From the NCBI RefSeq assembly GCF_007830445.1, contig NZ_VLKR01000014.1, forward strand, positions 1-64,000: a stretch of DNA of 64,000 bases. The letters are read 5' to 3'. Origin of the DNA: Sphingobacterium siyangense (GTDB lineage: Bacteria; Bacteroidota; Bacteroidia; Sphingobacteriales; Sphingobacteriaceae). Below the pieces are notes generated by a model that saw only the letters and a program-made list of their open reading frames with translations, did not search any database and was not told the DNA's origin. This document shows positions 56,833 to 64,000 of the stretch, piece after piece; position 1 is the first letter of the stretch; every line of letters starts with the position of its first letter. A program made the position numbers and the translations under genes.

Positions 56833-59800
56833 ATGAACAAATTCATTAAAAATATCATTGCCTTTTCCATTAAAAATAAAGCATTTACCTTTATTTGGGT
56901 TGGTATTTTGGCTATAGCTGGTTTCATTAGCTTTAAAAGCATGCCTATTGAGGCATTTCCTGATGTAACCAATACACAAATAACCATCATTACCCAATGG
57001 AATGGAAGAAGTGCGGAGGAAGTCGAACGTTTTGTAACGACACCAATCGAACTGGGCATGAGTCCAGTTCAAAAGAGAACAAGTATACGGAGCACCACCA
57101 TGTTTGGCCTCTCCATTGTTAAAATCATCTTTGATGATGGTATTGACGACACTTTTGCCCGCAACCAGGTCAACAACCTCATGCGGTCTGTAAGCTTGCC
57201 CGACAATGTCGACCCTGAAGTACAGCCCCCTTATGGCCCTACAGGAGAGATATTCCGTTATACATTACATAGCGATCAACGTAATTCACGCGACCTCCTT
57301 ACTTTGCAGACCTGGGTCATTGACCGCGCTTTACGTGGTGTCCCTGGTGTAGCAGATATCAACGTTTTTGGTGGACAGGATTTGGTTTACGAAATCAGTA
57401 CTGACCCTATCAAACTAGACAAATTTAATCTGACCCCGTTGCAGGTATTTGATGCTGTCAGCAAAAGTAACCTGAATGTCGGCGGAGATGTCATCGAAAA
57501 AAGTGGCCAGTCCTACGTCGTACGCGGTATTGGTTTGGTCAACTCAATTAATGATATCGAAAACATCACTGTAATCAACCAAAAAGGAAATCCTGTCTTT
57601 GTTAAAAATGTAGCCGAAGTAAGAGAAAGTGCAATGCCCCGCGTGGGCCAAGCCGGTTTTGGTAAAAATGATGATGTGGTAGCAGTAACCATCGTAATGC
57701 GGAAAGGCGAAAATCCAAGAGAGGTTTTAACTGCTGTAAAAGCGAAAATAGACGAGCTCAACAACAAAATCCTTCCCAAAGACGTCAAAATGCAAACCTT
57801 CTATGACCGTGACAATCTCATGGATTTCACAACCCATACCGTTATGCATAACTTAATTGAGGGTATTGTACTCGTCACCTTAATGGTATTGCTCTTTATG
57901 GCAGATTGGCGCACTACGGTCATCGTTTCCATTATCATACCTCTCGCATTACTTTTTGCCTTTCTATGTCTTAAACTAGCGGGCATGAGTGCCAACTTGC
58001 TTTCTCTGGGCGCAGTAGACTTTGGTATTATCATCGACGGTGCCGTCGTCATGGTTGAAGGGATATTTGTCATGCTGGATCACCAAGCCCATAAGCTGGG
58101 CATGGAGAAATTCAACAAAATGGCCAAAGCCGGCTGGATCAAACAGACAGGAACAGGCTTGGGAAAAGCAATCTTTTTCTCCAAGCTAATTATCATCACC
58201 TCCTTGATGCCTATATTCTCCTTCCAAAAAGTAGAAGGAAAAATGTTCTCTCCACTGGCCTTTACCCTGGGTTTTGCTTTACTGGGTGCATTACTGTTTA
58301 CCTTGACACTCGTTCCGGCTTTATCGCATATTCTGCTCAATAAAAATGTAAAAGAAAGACACAATCCATTTGTTGAATTCTGGAATAGAATTGTCGCCAA
58401 GGGTTTTGGATTTACATTCCGAAACAAGCGTCTGAGTATGATCGTTGCAATTACTTTACTAGCTGCAGTCTTGTTTTCTGCAAAATTTTTAGGAACTGAA
58501 TTTTTACCGACATTAAATGAAGGGTCTCTTTGGGTTACTGCCGAAATGCCTATGAGTACTTCTTTACGTGAATCGGTTAAAACAACCAAACTGTTAAAGA
58601 GTACTTTGGAAACCTTTCCTGAGGTCACAGGTGTACTGTCGCAAACAGGACGGAGCAACGATGGTACCGACCCCAATGGCTTTGGCTTTGTTCAGTTTGC
58701 TGTGGCCCTAAAACCTAAAGAGGAATGGACCCGTAAAATCACCATGGATCAGCTGATCGAAGAAATGGACCATAAACTCAAACAATTTCAGGGTATTACC
58801 TATAACTATTCACAGCCTATCTCGGATAATGTTGCCGAAGCAGTTGCTGGTTTCAAAGCCGAAAACGGCATCAAGATCTTTGGCGATAACCTCGCAACCT
58901 TAGACCGCCTGGCGAAAGAAGTTTATGCACAGGTCAAAGGTATTCAAGGCATTAAAGAACCTGGTATTATTCTCAATATTGGTCAGCCCGAAGTGAGTGT
59001 GGTATTGGACCGGACCCGTATGGCAGCTTTCAACGTTCTACCGGCAGATGCACAGGCGGTACTCGAAATGGCCTTCGGCGGAAAGACCGCTTCCATTTTG
59101 TACGATGGTGAACGCAAATTTAACATTCGCCTACGCTATGCACCCGAATATCGGAAAACAGAAAAAGATATTGCACAGCTGATGGTTCCATGTGGTGATG
59201 GTACATTAATTCCTTTGAAAAGTATCGCGACCATTGAAAAAGATAATGGTGCTGCTTTTATCTATCGCGACAACATCAAACGCTATATCGGCATCAAATT
59301 TTCCATCCGCGACCGTGACTTAGGAAGCACCATTGCTGAAGCACAACAAAAAGTAAGTAAAATTAAGCTTCCGGAAGGATATTCCATTGGCTGGACTGGA
59401 CAATTTGAAAATCAGCAGCGTGCTACACACCGTTTAGCACAGGTGGTACCAATCAGTTTGATCGTCATCTTCTTCCTATTGTTTATTCTATTCGGGAATA
59501 TCAAGGATTCGCTGCTCGTATTGGCCAACGTTCCTTTTGCACTTATCGGTGGAATTATTGCCTTACACGTTACAGGTATGAATTTTGGAATTTCGGCTGG
59601 AGTAGGTATGATTGCATTATTCGGGATATGTATCCAGAACGGAGTTATCCTGATCTCGGAATTCCACCAGAACAAGAAGGAAGGTCTACCCAATGATCAA
59701 TCAATTTATAAAGGTGTAAAATCGCGAACACGACCTGTGGTCATGACAGCTCTAATGGCTTCCATCGGATTATTGCCGGCTGCATTATCGACCGGTATAG

Positions 59801-59940
59801 GTTCGGAATCACAAAAACCTTTGGCGATCGTCATCATTGGCGGACTAATCTCAGCGACGATATTGACGTTGTTGGTATTTCCAATCATCTACGATATCTT
59901 CAACAGAAAAGAAAAGGTACAACAAACAATCGCTGAATAA
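56833..59940 (+). CDS. CzcA-like heavy metal efflux RND transporter
   Basis: 1035 residues with 12 membrane segments in the RND pattern and large periplasmic loops. TM4 reads SLGAVDFGIIIDGAVVMVE. The DFG...DGAVVxxE signature of HME-RND pumps is that of the divalent-cation group (Zn, Co, Cd, Ni) rather than the Cu/Ag (CusA) group. It sits 21 nt after the adaptor gene; a strong terminator follows. Confidence 0.92.
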   Translation: MNKFIKNIIAFSIKNKAFTFIWVGILAIAGFISFKSMPIEAFPDVTNTQITIITQWNGRSAEEVERFVTTPIELGMSPVQKRTSIRSTTMFGLSIVKIIFDDGIDDTFARNQVNNLMRSVSLPDNVDPEVQPPYGPTGEIFRYTLHSDQRNSRDLLTLQTWVIDRALRGVPGVADINVFGGQDLVYEISTDPIKLDKFNLTPLQVFDAVSKSNLNVGGDVIEKSGQSYVVRGIGLVNSINDIENITVINQKGNPVFVKNVAEVRESAMPRVGQAGFGKNDDVVAVTIVMRKGENPREVLTAVKAKIDELNNKILPKDVKMQTFYDRDNLMDFTTHTVMHNLIEGIVLVTLMVLLFMADWRTTVIVSIIIPLALLFAFLCLKLAGMSANLLSLGAVDFGIIIDGAVVMVEGIFVMLDHQAHKLGMEKFNKMAKAGWIKQTGTGLGKAIFFSKLIIITSLMPIFSFQKVEGKMFSPLAFTLGFALLGALLFTLTLVPALSHILLNKNVKERHNPFVEFWNRIVAKGFGFTFRNKRLSMIVAITLLAAVLFSAKFLGTEFLPTLNEGSLWVTAEMPMSTSLRESVKTTKLLKSTLETFPEVTGVLSQTGRSNDGTDPNGFGFVQFAVALKPKEEWTRKITMDQLIEEMDHKLKQFQGITYNYSQPISDNVAEAVAGFKAENGIKIFGDNLATLDRLAKEVYAQVKGIQGIKEPGIILNIGQPEVSVVLDRTRMAAFNVLPADAQAVLEMAFGGKTASILYDGERKFNIRLRYAPEYRKTEKDIAQLMVPCGDGTLIPLKSIATIEKDNGAAFIYRDNIKRYIGIKFSIRDRDLGSTIAEAQQKVSKIKLPEGYSIGWTGQFENQQRATHRLAQVVPISLIVIFFLLFILFGNIKDSLLVLANVPFALIGGIIALHVTGMNFGISAGVGMIALFGICIQNGVILISEFHQNKKEGLPNDQSIYKGVKSRTRPVVMTALMASIGLLPAALSTGIGSESQKPLAIVIIGGLISATILTLLVFPIIYDIFNRKEKVQQTIAE

Positions 59941-59989
59941 TGTTGTCCATATTTTATATACGATATACTTAGACCATTAAAAGGTCATC

Positions 59990-60034
59990 GATACTGCCCC
60001 ACGCTGAGAAGCGGCAGGGCAGTATCATTTTTTT
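59990..60034 (+). terminator. Rho-independent terminator of the efflux operon
   Basis: GATACTGCCC (59990-59999) pairs with GGGCAGTATC (60017-60026), followed by a run of seven T (60028-60034). Confidence 0.85.
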
Positions 60035-60172
60035 GATGATACTTTTGATGTAACATTTGTATCTATTCCGGCTTAAAAATTTCAAAAACAATAAAAAGCC
60101 CTTAAGTTTACAACAAATTACCTTCCATTAAGCGGAAGCTGCTTTTTGGATCACACAAACAAACTAATATTT

Positions 60173-61006
60173 ATGACTATTCTCACCTTTACAATCATCC
60201 TTCTCCTGGGTGCTTTTGTAGCAGGACTCTTAGGATCTCTGACAGGCTTAGGCGGAGGGGTCGTTGTCATCCCTTTATTGACTCTGCTGTTTCATGTCGA
60301 CATCCGTTATGCCATTGGAGCTGCCTTGCTGGCTTCCATAGCGACTTCATCCGGTGCAGCTACAGCCTACGTCAAGGAAGGCATCACCAACATCCGGCTC
60401 GGGATGTTTCTTGAAATTGCAACTACCATTGGAGCAGTGATCGGCGCTGTTATTGCCATTTACATGCCTACGAATACCATTGCCATCATCTTTGGTGTTG
60501 TACTTATCTTCTCTGCGGCTATGACGGTACGTAAGAAAAACGAACACGCACTTTCCGGCGGTTCGGTCCTGGCAGAAAAATTGAAGCTGAACAGTACCTA
60601 TCCTGCTGATGGCAAATTAATTCCATACAAACTTACCAACATAGCCGGAGGCTTCTCTTTGATGGGGGTTGCAGGAATACTTTCTGGATTATTGGGCATT
60701 GGATCCGGATCCCTTAAAGTACTAGCAATGGACAGCATGATGAAAATTCCATTTAAAGTCAGTACCACAACGAGCAACTTTATGATCGGTGTCACCGCAG
60801 CTGCTTCTGCAGTGGTCTATTTACAAAGAGGTTATATGGATCCAGGTATTGCTTTTCCAGTTATCCTAGGCGTATTATGCGGCGCCATTACCGGATCCAA
60901 GCTCTTAAAACGCATGAATCCGAAGACTTTACGTATTATTTTCGCCGTCGCCATTACATTGGTGGCCTTGGAAATGATCTTCAACGGATTCCAGCATAAA
61001 TTCTAA
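60173..61006 (+). CDS. TauE/SafE family membrane transporter
   Basis: 277 residues from the ATG at 60173; an in-frame TTG at 60146 is less likely. About eight membrane segments carry the two TauE/SafE repeats, GSLTGLGGGVVVIPLLTLLF and GILSGLLGIGSGSLKVLAMD. The family exports sulfite, sulfonates or organic anions. It is paired with the DUF1634 gene, an arrangement seen in many genomes, so the two probably work as a complex. Confidence 0.88.
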   Translation: MTILTFTIILLLGAFVAGLLGSLTGLGGGVVVIPLLTLLFHVDIRYAIGAALLASIATSSGAATAYVKEGITNIRLGMFLEIATTIGAVIGAVIAIYMPTNTIAIIFGVVLIFSAAMTVRKKNEHALSGGSVLAEKLKLNSTYPADGKLIPYKLTNIAGGFSLMGVAGILSGLLGIGSGSLKVLAMDSMMKIPFKVSTTTSNFMIGVTAAASAVVYLQRGYMDPGIAFPVILGVLCGAITGSKLLKRMNPKTLRIIFAVAITLVALEMIFNGFQHKF

Positions 61007-61084
61007 AAACGGTAGTTTACACGATTTAGAATTTTAGGTTTGTAACGTCCTTCCGCTAGACGATGAAGGACATAAATACTCAAA

Positions 61085-61486
61085 ATGAAACAAGTATTTT
61101 CGAAACACTATTGGGGAGACAAGGACATCTCACTTTTGGTAGGGCAAATTTTACGTATTGGCGTTATACTCGCCTCCTCTATTCTTATCCTTGGCGGTAT
61201 CTTCTACCTCATTGTTCATGGACAGGATACCGTACCGAATTACAGAGATTTTGTCGGTGAGGGGAATTCCAACACAACAATTACCGGAATTATTACCGGG
61301 GCCTTTAGCCGAAATATTCCACAGGTTATACAGTTAGGTGTACTTCTATTGATTTGCACCCCTATTGTACGCGTGATCGGCTCGTTATTTGGGTTTGTCA
61401 TCGAGAAGGACAGGCTTTACATTATTATCACATTGATTGTATTAACAGTCATTATAGGCAGTATACTAAGCGGAATCAAGGGATAA
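61085..61486 (+). CDS. DUF1634 membrane protein
   Basis: 133 residues with three membrane segments (about 20-42, 75-97 and 103-127). LLVGQILRIGVILASSILIL fits DUF1634. It follows the TauE/SafE gene by 78 nt and is likely a partner of that transporter; its exact role is not known. Its stop lies inside a hairpin that also covers the end of the convergent GNAT gene. Confidence 0.83.
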   Translation: MKQVFSKHYWGDKDISLLVGQILRIGVILASSILILGGIFYLIVHGQDTVPNYRDFVGEGNSNTTITGIITGAFSRNIPQVIQLGVLLLICTPIVRVIGSLFGFVIEKDRLYIIITLIVLTVIIGSILSGIKG

Positions 61487-61506
61487 TAAGGCTTTATCTC
61501 TTGATT
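61474..61506. terminator. Terminator-like hairpin spanning two convergent gene ends
   Basis: AATCAAGGGATAA (61474-61486) pairs with TTATCTCTTGATT (61494-61506), with one G-T pair and a 7-nt loop. Both arms are inside coding sequence and contain the two stop codons. Confidence 0.55.
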
Positions 61507-62033
61507 CGCCGCCAGGCCGATTTTTCCAGTGCGTATTCAAAATTTTTACGTTCAGGTTCGTTCACATAGCTGACCATCTTTTCAGCCACTTTAATTGCGC
61601 CCAAGCGCTCAACTGCTGTCTGAGAACGATAATTTTCAGCCCCCACATGCAGGTAAATTCGATCCACAAAATTGAAGGCAAAATCAAACATCATCTCTTT
61701 GACCAATGGATTGATGCCTGCACCCCAATATGCACGGGCATAAAACGTATACCCAACAAAAATCGATTTTTCCGCCTCATCAAGGCCATAATACCGCGTA
61801 CTACCGATGCAGGCACCACTTTCCTTATCCAAGATCAGATAAGCAGACTTACTTGCTAAGGCGCCTTCAAAAAATTGGCGAAAAACGTCTTCCTTCCAAC
61901 GGTTCCTATTAGGATGCTGTTCCCAGATCAGGGGGTCTCTGGCAACTTGATATAGCGTATCAAAATCCGCTGGTTCTATGATTCGTAATACAACCTTATC
62001 GTTTTCAAGAGTATTGGGTGCAACAAACTTCAT
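61494..62033 (-). CDS. GNAT N-acetyltransferase (RimJ/RimL type)
   Basis: 179 residues. The layout (LENDKVVLRIIEPADFDTLYQVARDPLIWEQHP, GSTRYYGLDEAEKSIFVGYTF, VERLGAIK) is that of RimJ/RimL-like acetyltransferases, which often act on protein N-termini or small amines. The pyrophosphate loop seems atypical (ARAYWGAGINPLVKEM). The substrate is unknown. Confidence 0.83.
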   Translation of the reverse strand: MKFVAPNTLENDKVVLRIIEPADFDTLYQVARDPLIWEQHPNRNRWKEDVFRQFFEGALASKSAYLILDKESGACIGSTRYYGLDEAEKSIFVGYTFYARAYWGAGINPLVKEMMFDFAFNFVDRIYLHVGAENYRSQTAVERLGAIKVAEKMVSYVNEPERKNFEYALEKSAWRRIKR

Positions 62034-62278
62034 GAGATATATTTATAGTTTTAGCAATCAAATTATTTTAAATCCTACAGAAGATACCAATTATTGATGA
62101 AACTATTTGAATTACGGCAATATCCAGTCAAATATTACACCAAAATGTTGATTTCATCACTGTTTTGATCAAATTGAATAAAAGCAATAGCCAGCAACTG
62201 AATTATTTTAACTTAGGATTGATAGGAATCAAACAGCTTGTTAAATTAGCATTGCAAAATTTCGTATTTTACAGCCAA

Positions 62279-62866
62279 ATGGAACAATTCAAGGAATTTG
62301 TAAAACAACGCATTGATGTCACTGAGGAAGAACTGAATGACATCGTTTCACGTTATCAGGTAAGGAAAATAAAGAAAAAAGAATACTTTCTCCGGGCCGG
62401 AGAGGTGTGCCACCATGAAGCATACGTGATCAGCGGTTTATTTAAATCATTCTATGTCACCGCGGATGGGATCGAACACATTCTACAGTTTGCAATTGAA
62501 GATTGGTGGATCGGCGATATTGCCAGCTTTAATTATCAGGAGCCAGCGCTTCAAAATATCCAAGCTTTGGAAAACGCTGTGGTACTTACACTGTCAAAAA
62601 AAAATAAAGACAAACTTTACGAAGATCATCCAATCTTTGAGAAACTCTCCAGGATAATGGCCCAACGTGCCCAAATAGCATCGCAGCACCGTATTATCTC
62701 GAGCATAGGTTTTACAGCACAAGAGCGGTATCTGGATTTCATCAAAAGGTATCCTAAAATCTATCCGCGGATCTCCAATATGCAATTAGCATCCTATCTT
62801 GGCGTCACGCAAGAGTTTTTAAGCCGTCTAAAAAGACAAATATTAAAGCCGAATCGAAATTCTTGA
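62279..62866 (+). CDS. Crp/Fnr family transcriptional regulator
   Basis: 195 residues from the ATG at 62279, which gives the normal family length; a frame from the TTG at 62165 adds 38 unlikely residues. A cNMP-binding-like beta-barrel (about 20-115, VSRYQVRKIKKKEYFLRAGE) precedes a short helical region. The C-terminal HTH is reduced: RISNMQLASYLGVTQEFLSRLK is a clear recognition helix. No Fe-S cysteines. It is 102 nt ahead of the YceI gene and may control it. Confidence 0.87.
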   Translation: MEQFKEFVKQRIDVTEEELNDIVSRYQVRKIKKKEYFLRAGEVCHHEAYVISGLFKSFYVTADGIEHILQFAIEDWWIGDIASFNYQEPALQNIQALENAVVLTLSKKNKDKLYEDHPIFEKLSRIMAQRAQIASQHRIISSIGFTAQERYLDFIKRYPKIYPRISNMQLASYLGVTQEFLSRLKRQILKPNRNS

Positions 62867-62968
62867 CCTACATCAATTTTTTCGTTGTTAGTTTATCCCA
62901 CCTTTGCAGAAGCTTGTTCAAACAAACATTTTGAACTTTTGAAGGTTAGATAAATAAAAAGAAAACAC

Positions 62969-63562
62969 ATGAATAAATTTTTCCAAATTTTGGCTGTAGC
63001 AGTATTAATGGTTAATGTTGCTGTAGCACAAGTAAAATGGTCTGCAGACCCTGCGCATACAAATGCAAGATTCGATGTAAAACACCTTGGAATCAGCTTT
63101 GTTGATGGTGAATTCACAAAGGTAGAAGGTACAGTTGAAACTGCAACAGGAACAGGCTTTAACAATGCTAAAGTTAATTTTTCTATCGACGTCAACAGCA
63201 TCGATACACGTATAGCTGCCCGTGACAATCATTTGAAGACCGATGATTTCTTTGCTGCGGAAAAATTCCCTAAAATGACATTAAAGTCTATCAGTTTTAA
63301 AAATGCGAAAGTAAAAGGAAAATATATTATGATAGCAGATTTGACTATTCGTGATGTAACGAAAAAAGTAACTTTCGATGTGACTCAAAATGGCGGAATC
63401 ATTACCGACCCTTGGGGAAAAACACGTGCTGGCTTTACTGCTAAAACAAAAATTAACCGTCAGGATTTCGGCATGAAATACAATGATAAATTACCTTCTG
63501 GTGTAGAAGCGGTTGCTTCTGATGTTGACATCATTGTCAATACCGAATTGGTATTGAACTAA
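62969..63562 (+). CDS. YceI family secreted protein
   Basis: 197 residues. A signal peptide (1-20, ending AVAQ) is followed by the lipocalin-like YceI barrel: WSADPAHTNARFDVKHLGIS, VNSIDTRIAARDNHLKTDDF and LTIRDVTKKVTFDV. Family members bind polyisoprenoid or other lipids in the periplasm and are often stress-induced. The terminator follows directly. Confidence 0.92.
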   Translation: MNKFFQILAVAVLMVNVAVAQVKWSADPAHTNARFDVKHLGISFVDGEFTKVEGTVETATGTGFNNAKVNFSIDVNSIDTRIAARDNHLKTDDFFAAEKFPKMTLKSISFKNAKVKGKYIMIADLTIRDVTKKVTFDVTQNGGIITDPWGKTRAGFTAKTKINRQDFGMKYNDKLPSGVEAVASDVDIIVNTELVLN

Positions 63563-63589
63563 TTGAAAATAATAAATCACACAAACTTA

Positions 63590-63626
63590 GTGGCTATCCT
63601 ATTTGATATAGGATAGCCACTTTTTT
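63590..63626. terminator. Bidirectional terminator
   Basis: A perfect 13-bp stem (63590-63602 with 63608-63620), loop TTGAT, then six T. The T run overlaps the stop codon of the convergent SDR gene. Confidence 0.92.
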
Positions 63627-64000
63627 ATAAGCCTTTTAACATACCGCCATCCAGTGGAATATTGGTCCCAGTCAGATAACCTGCATATTCGGAGCAAAGG
63701 AAAGCGACGAGATAACCGTATTCTTCAGGCTTACCCAGGCGCTGTGCAGGAACCTGTTTTAACCGCATTTGCAACGCTTCCTCATAGGAAATTCCCAGAC
63801 GTTGTGCATCTAGCTTGGTTAGCGACTGGATACGATCCGTATCAAACAGACCTGTTAAGATGCTGTTGACAGTCACACCGTCTTTAGCGACATCCACGGC
63901 CAACGATTTACTCCAGCTAATCAATGCTGTACGGATCGTATTGGACAACACTAAATTAGACACCGGTTCTTTCACTGTTGAAGAAGACACATTAATAATA
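63625..64000 (-). CDS. Short-chain dehydrogenase/reductase, 3' part only
   Basis: The C-terminal 125 residues of an SDR lie in the window; the frame stays open to 64000, so the gene continues beyond it and the ATG at 63990 is internal (IINMSSSTV is the usual strand and catalytic-Ser segment). NTIRTALISWSKSLAVDVAK contains the post-Ser helix, but there the YxxxK pair appears as N-x-x-x-R rather than Tyr/Lys, which is unusual. PEEYGYLVAFLCSEYAGYLTG and PLDGGMLKGL are typical SDR endings. Confidence 0.85.
   Translation of the reverse strand, partial: IINVSSSTVKEPVSNLVLSNTIRTALISWSKSLAVDVAKDGVTVNSILTGLFDTDRIQSLTKLDAQRLGISYEEALQMRLKQVPAQRLGKPEEYGYLVAFLCSEYAGYLTGTNIPLDGGMLKGL

Noticed and set aside
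58020..58090. Copper/silver specificity for the RND pump
   Set aside because: The TM4 region has DFG...DGAVV with acidic residues, which matches the divalent-cation group instead of CusA.
1..64000. CRISPR array, prophage or insertion sequence
   Set aside because: No regularly spaced repeats with unique spacers, no transposase, integrase or phage structural gene was found on either strand.

Overview
The window looks like chromosomal DNA of a Bacteroidota bacterium, most likely Sphingobacteriaceae (Sphingobacterium or a close relative). The evidence is: promoters of the Bacteroidota type (TTG, about 20 nt, TAnnTTTG) in front of ssrA and several genes; a tmRNA whose tag reads GEENYALAA; almost no Shine-Dalgarno sequences; a moderate AT bias; and family content typical of the group (DUF6266, DUF2807, DUF3857, CarboxypepD_reg-like domains, YfbK-type VWA protein beside an ECF sigma factor, BioG, sphingolipid-type fatty acid hydroxylase). 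No phage, IS element, CRISPR array or rRNA is seen. These lineage calls rest on recognition, not on a database search.

Layout. 1-3.9 kb: tail of a tRNA-Ser gene and its terminator, a membrane-anchored winged-helix regulator divergent from a secreted protein, an orphan ExbD and a truncated haemoglobin. 4-13 kb: fatty acid hydroxylase, head-GIN protein, class II aldolase, ArsC/YffB-like protein, secreted M1 peptidase, Rrf2 regulator with its oxidoreductase, amino acid permease. 13-21.5 kb: DUF1543, beta-lactamase-like hydrolase, LEA-like lipoprotein, folD, lepA, cation exporter, aminotransferase. 21.6-26.7 kb: M3 peptidase, ssrA, GH18 enzyme with an HGSNAT/NagX-like membrane protein. 27-34.4 kb: a small secreted-type ORF translationally coupled to a GNAT enzyme, UspA, sugar isomerase-like protein, intergenic repeats, XRE regulator beside a desaturase, DUF6266 protein. 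34.6-42 kb: VWA/YfbK protein divergent from an ECF sigma factor and an anti-sigma/TonB-like protein, DUF3857 protein, a 31-residue acidic ORF with its own promoter and terminator, RibD-C and MepB family genes.

42-49.4 kb is a complete late biotin operon, bioB-bioA-bioF-bioG-bioC-bioD, with overlapping genes. Divergent from it is a MocR/GntR-type regulator whose aminotransferase domain has lost the PLP lysine and two other PLP-contact residues. This is the most interesting unit in the window: it could be a PLP-independent biotin-pathway regulator.

49.5-60 kb holds a Tat-exported phospholipase C, then a two-component system followed by a CzcCBA-like RND metal efflux operon. Four 11-bp phased repeats in front of the efflux genes are the likely response-regulator site. 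60-64 kb: TauE/SafE plus DUF1634 pair, GNAT enzyme, Crp/Fnr regulator, YceI protein and the 3' end of an SDR gene that runs off the window.
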